In this document: positions 1 to 5,078 of the stretch, one piece after another
Numbering within the stretch: the first letter of the stretch is position 1
Layout of the letters: each line of letters begins with the position of its first letter
Origin: Lysobacterales bacterium
GTDB taxonomy: Bacteria > Pseudomonadota > Gammaproteobacteria > Xanthomonadales > SZUA-36
Assembly (NCBI GenBank): GCA_009692275.1
Contig: SHZL01000207.1
Location: 1 to 5,078, forward strand
Direction: 5' to 3'
Length of the DNA: 5,078 nucleotides
The notes under the pieces: generated by a model
Told to the model about the DNA's origin: nothing
Database searches by the model: none
The model's input: only the letters and a program-made list of their open reading frames with translations
Made by a program: the position numbers and the translations under genes

Positions 1-1221
1 AGCCTGCCCGGATGGGCCGCACATCGCGAGGTTGATGAACATCATTGGGAGGGGGTGGAACGCATAGTTGCCATAGGTGATATTCACGGGGACTACGAGC
101 ACTACATGGCGACCCTGAGGGCTGCAGGCCTGATTGATGAGCGTGGTAAATGGGCCGGTGGCGTCACCCATTTGGTGCAAAACGGTGATATTCCTGATCG
201 GGGGCCGGACACTACCAGGATCATCGAACAACTGCAGAAGCTCACCAAGGAAGCCGGCAAGAAAGGCGGCAGGGTACATAGCCTGATCGGAAACCACGAG
301 GCGATGAACGTCTATGGTGACTTGCGCTACGTCAGCCCGGGGGAGTACCAGGCATTTGTGAACAAGAATTCAGCAGCACTGCGGGATCGGTACTACAGCG
401 CGCTGATGCAAGACCTGCAGAAGCGTGATCCCGCAGCGTTTGCGGCTTTACCCGCAAACTCCCGTGAAACCTGGGACAAGGATCATCCACTGGGTTGGGT
501 AGAACACCGCCAGGCATGGGATCCGGCCTGGAACCCCAAGGCGGAATATGGCCTGTGGGTCATGAGCCACAAGGCAGCGATCCAGATCAATGACACCCTG
601 TTTGTGCATGGTGGCATCAGCGGAAAATACTGCCAGAACAGCTTGAAATCCATGACGGACAAGGTGGTCGCCGAGTTGAAAGCGTATGATCCGCGAAATT
701 CGGGGATACTGGAAGATGAGTACAGCCCGCTCTGGTACCGGGGATTGTCGGGTGAGGCGCCTGAAGCGCCGGCTGAGTCGGTGCAGGCAGTCCTGGATTT
801 TAATAAGGCCGCGCGCATCGTGGTTGGCCACACACCCACCAGTGGAATCATCTGGCTACGTTATGATGGCCGTGTCATCCAGATCGACACAGGGATCTCT
901 TCGGTTTATGGCGGACACGTTGCCTACCTGGAAATCACTCCTGCAGGTTTGTACGCGGGCTATCCAAATGGCAAGGTCAAGCTTCCGGCAGATCCTTCCG
1001 GCCTGCTTCCCTATGTTGAGCAAGTGGCCGCCCTGGACCCGGGAAATACGCATTTAACGGATTTGCAGAAAACCCTTTCCACCCCTGCCGGAGGTTCCAG
1101 AGCGACGACTGTTGAGGCGGCCGTGAACCAGGGTGCAATGGCTACCGACCCTGCGGCCGGTGCCGTGGAAAACAAACAAGGCGAAACCTATGTGCTGCCT
1201 ATTTGCGGCATTTCTGAATGA
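1..1221 (+). CDS. Shelph-type PPP-family metallophosphatase, 5'-truncated by the window edge
   Basis: Calcineurin-like metallophosphoesterase that should hydrolyse phosphoesters with a two-metal centre. Numbering from the GTG at 55, the PPP motifs appear in order: GDIHGD (8-13), GDIPDRG (44-50), GNHE (79-82), FVHGG (183-187) and VVGHTP (256-261), followed by IDTG (277-280). The roughly 100-residue insertion between GNHE and FVHGG, plus LWYRG (226-230), fits bacterial Shewanella-like phosphatases, some of which dephosphorylate phosphotyrosine. An Ala/Pro-containing tail of about 75 residues follows the catalytic domain. The frame is open from base 1 with no in-frame ATG. The 18 upstream codons read naturally into the domain (HHWEGVERIVAIGD), and the G-rich stretch at 47-54 lies too close to the GTG to be a good ribosome binding site. 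I therefore infer that the true start, and any signal peptide, lies outside the window. The 3' end overlaps the convergent neighbour by 23 bp. Family call is firm; substrate unknown. Confidence 0.9.
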   Translation, partial: SLPGWAAHREVDEHHWEGVERIVAIGDIHGDYEHYMATLRAAGLIDERGKWAGGVTHLVQNGDIPDRGPDTTRIIEQLQKLTKEAGKKGGRVHSLIGNHEAMNVYGDLRYVSPGEYQAFVNKNSAALRDRYYSALMQDLQKRDPAAFAALPANSRETWDKDHPLGWVEHRQAWDPAWNPKAEYGLWVMSHKAAIQINDTLFVHGGISGKYCQNSLKSMTDKVVAELKAYDPRNSGILEDEYSPLWYRGLSGEAPEAPAESVQAVLDFNKAARIVVGHTPTSGIIWLRYDGRVIQIDTGISSVYGGHVAYLEITPAGLYAGYPNGKVKLPADPSGLLPYVEQVAALDPGNTHLTDLQKTLSTPAGGSRATTVEAAVNQGAMATDPAAGAVENKQGETYVLPICGISE

Positions 1222-2308
1222 TCAATTTGTCGTACTTTGCGTCATCCCGCAAGATTGCAAAAGACTCCTGCAGATAGTCCAGCAAGTTATTCCTTGAGTG
1301 CTCTGTGAGCAGTGTTTGGTCACGCACGATGGTGTAAATCGCTTGCTCATTGGCCAGAAACTCCTGGCGCATTGCTTCCATCGTGGGGTTGTGCACGCAG
1401 AATCCCCGGTACAGTCGCTGGGTAACGTACTTGATCGGCAGGAATTTATTCGGAGCGGCGTAGTGCGTATCCACAGCGCCTGAGCTGTCAAAATCATAGG
1501 GAATGGCATAGATATTTTCATCCGGGCTTAGGCCGAACAGCCGGGCATTGTGACAACAATTGCTGCCTTTAGGGCCTATCGTGGTTTCGTAATCAACGTT
1601 GGCAATGATGTACTGGAACAGGGCCACGCGGCTCGCATATTCCGCCTGCAATTGACTGGGTCGAATCTCCACAAGATCCAGTTTCTTTATATCGTTGTGT
1701 TTTGCGACATCGCTGTCATCTTCAATCAGGAATGCAAAGCGCGGGTCCTGGGCCGAGTCATTGTCGCTATCGACATAGGTGACGGAAAGCGGGCGGGCGC
1801 GGAAACTCAGGTCGGTCATGTGGCGGTATATCTGGTAGATCACAAATTCCTTGACATAATACTGCTCCCAGCGTTCTTCCGCGTCGCAATGAGTCACCAT
1901 CTTCAGGGATTCCTGGCCGCGAAAGATGGTGTCTTTCACATCTTCTGGTTTGAATCGCAATTTGATCGGAGGAAACCGGCATACCTGCTGTCGGGTCAAA
2001 CCGCGTCGTCCGAGCGTCAGGGGAATGGAGACGGACTGGCCCAGGTTATCTGTGTATTCCAGCGTGGCTGGGTAGGGGTCCTGGCTTTTTTTGTTCTTTA
2101 TGATCTGGCGCCAGGGTCCTTTCAAAGTAATTTTCATTACCTCGTCTGACTTGAACAGCTTTTCAGGTTTTGTGGCTTCAGGGCTTTCTGCCTGAGCCCG
2201 GGCTTGGGCCATGGCCGGGTTCGAGGGCAGCAGGCAGGTCAGCGCCAGCATCAGCGCCGTCAGGAATAAGCGCTTGTGGATTGTGCGTGTTTGCAGGAAG
2301 CCAGCCAT
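1199..2308 (-). CDS. Exported protein with CotH-like (atypical kinase-fold) signature
   Basis: A 369-residue protein of unproven function. Residues 1-34 form a standard Sec signal peptide: basic HKR at 11-13, hydrophobic LFLTALMLALTCLL, and an AMA-Q cleavage site after residue 34. Cys25 lacks a proper lipobox, so a soluble periplasmic or secreted product is likely. The mature part has six cysteines (110, 141, 251, 252, 304, 368), an even number compatible with disulfides. The central part contains CRFPPIKLRF (110-119), LKMVTHC (135-141) and FLIEDD (193-198). The C-terminal part contains NVD (237-239), CCHN (251-254) and PYDFD (270-274), which resembles the catalytic Asp / Asn / metal-binding Asp order of CotH-family kinases. 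That assignment is my inference from motif order and is not proven. The ATG at 2306-2308 has a strong AAGGAGGA ribosome binding site. It lies 54 bp downstream of serA on the same strand and converges on the phosphatase gene. Confidence 0.85.
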   Translation of the reverse strand: MAGFLQTRTIHKRLFLTALMLALTCLLPSNPAMAQARAQAESPEATKPEKLFKSDEVMKITLKGPWRQIIKNKKSQDPYPATLEYTDNLGQSVSIPLTLGRRGLTRQQVCRFPPIKLRFKPEDVKDTIFRGQESLKMVTHCDAEERWEQYYVKEFVIYQIYRHMTDLSFRARPLSVTYVDSDNDSAQDPRFAFLIEDDSDVAKHNDIKKLDLVEIRPSQLQAEYASRVALFQYIIANVDYETTIGPKGSNCCHNARLFGLSPDENIYAIPYDFDSSGAVDTHYAAPNKFLPIKYVTQRLYRGFCVHNPTMEAMRQEFLANEQAIYTIVRDQTLLTEHSRNNLLDYLQESFAILRDDAKYDKLIIQKCRK

Positions 2309-2314
2309 GAAGAA

Positions 2315-2322
2315 TCCTCCTT
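2315..2322 (-). promoter_or_regulatory. Ribosome binding site of the exported CotH-like gene
   Basis: On the minus strand the sequence reads AAGGAGGA, then a six-base spacer, then ATG. This is a near-perfect Shine-Dalgarno at good spacing and settles the start at 2308. No other gene in the window has a ribosome binding site this strong. Confidence 0.85.
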
Positions 2323-2332
2323 GGGTTTTTCT

Positions 2333-2338
2333 AGTATA
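2333..2338 (-). promoter_or_regulatory. Possible -10 element for the exported CotH-like gene
   Basis: TATACT on the minus strand matches the sigma-70 -10 consensus at five of six positions and would start transcription around 2326, giving a leader of about 18 bases. No good -35 hexamer sits 16-18 bp upstream, so the promoter is weak, activator-dependent or a chance match. The gene could also be read through from serA, since no convincing terminator lies in the 54-bp gap. Confidence 0.35.
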
Positions 2339-2362
2339 GACCGACCTTCTCGCCGGTGCAGG

Positions 2363-3604
2363 CTAATGGAGTATCCTTGCGCGAATCGTTGCCGGGATGC
2401 TTCTTAGCTGCTTCAGCAGGCGCACGGGATTGGCAGTTTCAAGGTCTATGACCACGTAGCCGATTCCGCCACGGGTTTCCAGGTACTGCGAGGCAATGTT
2501 GACCCGGTTGTCCGAAAACACGCGGTTGATTTGCTGCAAAACACCCGGTTCATTACGGTGTATGTGCAGGATACGGCTGACGTTCCCGTGGTCGGGTAAG
2601 GACACCTGCGGAAAGTTGACGGCGGATACGGTTGAACCGTTGTCACTGTATTTAACCAGCTTACCTGCTACTTCGATGGCGATGTTTTCCTGGGCCTCCG
2701 TGGTGCTGCCGCCGATGTGAGGAGTCAGGATCACGTTGTCCATGCCGCGCAATGGCGAAGCAAACTCTTCTGAATTTGTGCTGGGCTCTGCCGGGAATAC
2801 ATCGATGGCCGCGCCAGCCAGGTGCCCGGATTGCAGTGCTTTGGCCAAGGCATCGATCTCGACCACGTTGCCGCGGCTGGCGTTGATGAGAAAGGCTCCG
2901 CTTTGCATGGCTTTGAGAAACCCGCCGGCAACCATGCCGGCGGTTTGTTCCGTTTGCGGGACATGCAGGCTGACAACATGGGATTCCTTAGGCAGGTCCT
3001 TGAGTTTCGGCCGGTTGGCAGCGTTGCCGAGGGGCAGCTTGTTTTCAATATCGTGATAAATGACACGCATGCCCAGGTTCTCGGCAAGGATTCCAAGCTG
3101 GGTTCCAATATGCCCGTAACCGATGATGCCGAGGGTCTTGCCACGGATTTCATGTGAATGGGTTGCGGATTTCATCCATGCACCGCGATGCGCCGCCGCG
3201 TTGCGTTGTGGAATACCCCGCATCAACATGATGATTTCCGCGAGCGCCAGCTCGGCCACGCTGCGCGTGTTGGAAAACGGTGCATTGAAGACCGGAACGC
3301 CGCGACGCTGGGCGGTGCGCAGGTCCACCTGGTTGGTGCCGATACAAAAGCACCCAACCGCGACCAGCCGGTCAGCCGCGTTCAATACCTCTGCATCAAG
3401 CTGGCTGGTGGAACGAATGCCCAGGAAATGCACGCCTTTGAGAGCTGCTTGCAACTCCTTGCCGGCCAGGGCGTGTTTGGACGTCTCGGTCTGCACATAG
3501 CCCTGGCCGGCAATGATGTCGCTGGCCGCAGCATGCACGCCTGCAAGCAGCAGGAACTTTATTTTCCGCTTGTCCAGGGATTGGCGTCCTGCTGTTTTTT
3601 TCAT
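2363..3604 (-). CDS. serA: D-3-phosphoglycerate dehydrogenase (ACT-domain, E. coli type)
   Basis: Catalyses the NAD-dependent oxidation of 3-phosphoglycerate to 3-phosphohydroxypyruvate, the committed step of cytoplasmic L-serine synthesis. Enzymes of this type also reduce 2-oxoglutarate to D-2-hydroxyglutarate. Numbering from the upstream ATG at 3640, the Rossmann motif is GYGHIG (174-179) and the catalytic residues are Arg256 (NASRG), Glu285 (FPAEP) and His308 (TPHIGGS), each exactly 16 after E. coli Arg240, Glu269 and His292. The ACT domain (about 354-425) keeps His361, Asn363 and Asn381, matching the serine-binding residues, so feedback inhibition by serine is expected. I prefer the ATG at 3602-3604 (413 residues; E. 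coli has 410) because its product, MKKTAGRQSLDKRKIKFLL, lines up with the E. coli N-terminus. The ATG at 3638-3640 would add 12 unconserved residues and lacks a ribosome binding site, though the preferred start also has only a distant GAGG. Divergent from the D-2-hydroxyglutarate dehydrogenase-like gene. Confidence 0.97.
   Translation of the reverse strand: MKKTAGRQSLDKRKIKFLLLAGVHAAASDIIAGQGYVQTETSKHALAGKELQAALKGVHFLGIRSTSQLDAEVLNAADRLVAVGCFCIGTNQVDLRTAQRRGVPVFNAPFSNTRSVAELALAEIIMLMRGIPQRNAAAHRGAWMKSATHSHEIRGKTLGIIGYGHIGTQLGILAENLGMRVIYHDIENKLPLGNAANRPKLKDLPKESHVVSLHVPQTEQTAGMVAGGFLKAMQSGAFLINASRGNVVEIDALAKALQSGHLAGAAIDVFPAEPSTNSEEFASPLRGMDNVILTPHIGGSTTEAQENIAIEVAGKLVKYSDNGSTVSAVNFPQVSLPDHGNVSRILHIHRNEPGVLQQINRVFSDNRVNIASQYLETRGGIGYVVIDLETANPVRLLKQLRSIPATIRARILH
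2918..2946 (-). repeat. GC-rich perfect inverted repeat inside serA
   Basis: CCGCCGGC (2922-2929) and GCCGGCGG (2936-2943) are perfect 8-bp inverted arms around a six-base loop, flanked by AAA and TTT that could extend the stem past one bulged base. Read in the serA direction it ends in TTTCTC, too short a T-run for a standard intrinsic terminator. It encodes the segment AGMVAGGF of SerA, so codon choice alone may explain it. Confidence 0.5.
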
Positions 3605-3632
3605 GCCAGAACACGCTGCCTCGTGGTATAAG
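3603..3632 (+). promoter_or_regulatory. Candidate promoter of the D-2-hydroxyglutarate dehydrogenase-like gene
   Basis: TGGTATAAG at 3624-3632 is an extended -10 (TG, one base, then TATAAG, five of six matches). ATGCCA at 3603-3608 gives a four-of-six -35 with an 18-bp spacer and overlaps the preferred serA start codon. Transcription would begin near 3639, leaving about 39 bases before the ATG at 3678. I see no clear promoter for serA itself: TATACC on the minus strand (3625-3630) overlaps the same element but has a poor -35. Confidence 0.4.
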
Positions 3633-3677
3633 TGCGGCATTGTTCTGATTCATGCAGCAGCGCGCAACACCGATCCT

Positions 3678-5078
3678 ATGAACGTCAATAAACTTGCGCA
3701 CCAAATCCACGACGTACGCAGGGCATTGCCCGGCATTCACATCAGTGATGAGCCGGATGTCCGCGTATCGCACGGCCAGGACTGGACCCGTTTCAAAAGC
3801 CCGGCACCCCTGGCCGTGGCGTTTCCAGCGAATGCCGCCGAGGTGCAAGCCATCGTTTATTTTGCTTGTACTTGCGGACTGGCACTGGTGCCCTCCGGAG
3901 GGCGCACGGGCCTGAGTGGCGGCGCAGTGGCGGCCGCTGGTGAACTCGTGGTCTCCTTTGATCGTATGCGCAGGATTCTTGAGTTTGATCCCATCGACCG
4001 CACTGTCACGGTCGAGGCCGGTGTGGTCACTGCCGCTGTGCAATCTTTTGCCCGGGAAAGGAACCTCTACTACCCGGTTTCCTTTGCCGCCGAAGGTTCC
4101 AGCCAGTTGGGCGGCAATCTTGCGACCAACGCGGGCGGCATACGCGTGCTGCGTTATGGTTTGACCAGGGACTGGGTTACCGGCTTGAACGTCGTGACCG
4201 GCACGGGTGAACTGCTGCAATGCAACCGGGGCCTGGTCAAGAACGCCAGCGGTTACGATTTTCGCCACCTGTTCATCGGTAGTGAAGGAACGCTGGGAAT
4301 GATCGTGGAGGCGACGCTTGAACTGACGGATCCCCCACCTCCAGGCAAAGTGATGCTGCTGGGTATCAGCGGCCTGGATGCATTGATGAAAGTCTTTGCA
4401 CTGCTGCGGGAAAACCTGAAATTGTCGGCCTTTGAATTCCTGACGGATCGTGCCATGAGATATGTGCGCAATGGTCACCGGCTTCCCGCACCGCTGGCCA
4501 GTGAGTGCCCCTTGTATGTAGTAACAGAATTTGACTGCCTCACTGCAGCCGAGGAAGGCCTGGCAATGGACTGCTTCACCCAAGGCATGGAGAACGGCTG
4601 GCTGCTGGACGGAGTGCTAAGCCAAAGTGACCGTCAGAACGGAGAATTATGGCGTTACCGTGAGGGTATCTCAGAATCAATCACGCGCTATCGGCCGTAT
4701 AAAAACGACCTGTCTGTGCGAATTTCCCGAGTGCCGGTTTTCCTGGAAAAAATGGATCTGCTCATGCAGGAAATTTGCCCGGATTACGAAGCAGTCTGGT
4801 ATGGGCACATCGGTGATGGCAATCTGCACATGAACATCATCGGACCTGCGGGCCCGGACACACCGGACTTTACAGCCAGGTGCCATGAAATCAGCGAGCA
4901 GACCTATGCTTTGACGCGGTCCCTGGGCGGCAGCATTTCTGCGGAACACGGCATCGGGGTGCTAAAACAGCCGTGGCTGGGCATGACGAGGTCGGCTGGC
5001 GAAATTTCCGCCATGCAGGGTATCAAGCAGGTGTTTGACCCCGCAGGCATCATGAATCCCGGCAAACTGTTGAGCCCG
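3678..5078 (+). CDS. FAD-linked dehydrogenase, probable D-2-hydroxyglutarate dehydrogenase (3' end cut by window)
   Basis: Flavoprotein of the GlcD/Dld/D2HGDH family, likely oxidising D-2-hydroxyglutarate to 2-oxoglutarate and passing electrons to the respiratory chain. The 467 codons run to the last base with no stop. The FAD-binding PCMH domain covers about residues 40-218, with PSGGRTGLSGG (72-82), GSSQLGGNLATNAGG (140-154) and GSEGTLG (201-207). The C-terminal FAD-oxidase domain has WRYREGIS (325-332), YKNDLSV (341-347), GHIGDGNLHMN (376-386) and SAEHGIG (421-427). His377, His384 and Glu423 fit the metal ligands, and His424, Asn386, Arg328 and Lys342 the catalytic and substrate residues of human D2HGDH. 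NPGKLL (460-465) is the usual extreme C-terminus, so only a few codons should be missing. The ATG at 3678 gives the expected N-terminal length; no clear Shine-Dalgarno precedes it. D-lactate dehydrogenase or glycolate oxidase GlcD are alternatives, but divergence from serA favours D2HGDH. Confidence 0.92.
   Translation, partial: MNVNKLAHQIHDVRRALPGIHISDEPDVRVSHGQDWTRFKSPAPLAVAFPANAAEVQAIVYFACTCGLALVPSGGRTGLSGGAVAAAGELVVSFDRMRRILEFDPIDRTVTVEAGVVTAAVQSFARERNLYYPVSFAAEGSSQLGGNLATNAGGIRVLRYGLTRDWVTGLNVVTGTGELLQCNRGLVKNASGYDFRHLFIGSEGTLGMIVEATLELTDPPPPGKVMLLGISGLDALMKVFALLRENLKLSAFEFLTDRAMRYVRNGHRLPAPLASECPLYVVTEFDCLTAAEEGLAMDCFTQGMENGWLLDGVLSQSDRQNGELWRYREGISESITRYRPYKNDLSVRISRVPVFLEKMDLLMQEICPDYEAVWYGHIGDGNLHMNIIGPAGPDTPDFTARCHEISEQTYALTRSLGGSISAEHGIGVLKQPWLGMTRSAGEISAMQGIKQVFDPAGIMNPGKLLSP

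Noticed and set aside
47..57. G-rich stretch as ribosome binding site for a GTG start at 55
   Set aside because: The GGGAGG motif ends only two bases before the GTG, too close for normal initiation, and the frame reads through it as plausible protein.
1550..2149. 199-codon plus-strand reading frame opposite the exported protein gene
   Set aside because: Antisense shadow: no ribosome binding site, no recognisable domain, and the opposite strand has a signal peptide, a strong ribosome binding site and coherent motifs.
2341..2362. Possible serA terminator in the gap before the exported protein gene
   Set aside because: Only a 4-bp ACCG/CGGT imperfect stem can be drawn and no T-run follows on the minus strand.
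3890..3903. 14-bp perfect palindrome centred on TCCGGA, a possible operator
   Set aside because: It lies inside the codons for the conserved FAD-binding PSGGR motif, which explains the bases; it is far inside the gene and has no partner site.
3396..4583. Long 395-codon minus-strand reading frame opposite the FAD dehydrogenase gene
   Set aside because: It is exactly codon-aligned antisense to the real gene, and stays open because that gene avoids TTA, CTA and TCA codons; it closes where a CTA appears at 4618. Its translation shows no family motif.

Overview
The window holds four protein-coding genes packed almost end to end, with no RNA gene, insertion sequence or CRISPR array that I can see. 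The base composition is moderately GC-rich. The serine-biosynthesis gene is very close to the Escherichia coli type of SerA, and it is divergently paired with a D-2-hydroxyglutarate dehydrogenase-like gene, as I recall from Pseudomonas. This points to a gammaproteobacterium or a close relative within Pseudomonadota; the genus cannot be told from this stretch. It looks like an ordinary chromosomal segment with no sign of recent mobility.

Left part (1-1221, + strand): a PPP-superfamily metallophosphatase of the Shewanella-like (Shelph) type. Its reading frame is open to the left edge, so the gene almost certainly begins outside the window and the GTG at 55 is probably an internal valine codon. 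Next, 1199-2308 (- strand) encodes a 369-residue exported protein. It has a clear signal peptide and a C-terminal pattern (NVD, CCHN, PYDFD) resembling the active site of CotH-like atypical kinases. The two genes converge and overlap by 23 bp at their 3' ends.

Right part: serA (2363-3604, or up to 3640 with an upstream ATG; - strand) encodes D-3-phosphoglycerate dehydrogenase with all catalytic residues and a serine-binding ACT domain. Divergent from it, a long FAD-linked oxidase gene runs from 3678 to the right edge without a stop codon. It is nearly complete (467 codons, ending just after the usual C-terminal NPGKLL motif) and carries the D-2-hydroxyglutarate dehydrogenase active-site set. 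SerA reduces 2-oxoglutarate to D-2-hydroxyglutarate as a side reaction that reoxidises its NADH, and D-2-hydroxyglutarate dehydrogenase returns it to 2-oxoglutarate. The pair therefore forms a known metabolic couple for serine synthesis.

The least described part is the left half: a secreted kinase-fold candidate tail to tail with a PPP phosphatase. It could be an extracytoplasmic phosphorylation/dephosphorylation pair, but this is inference. The longest gene-free gaps are only 54 bp (2309-2362) and 73 bp (3605-3677).
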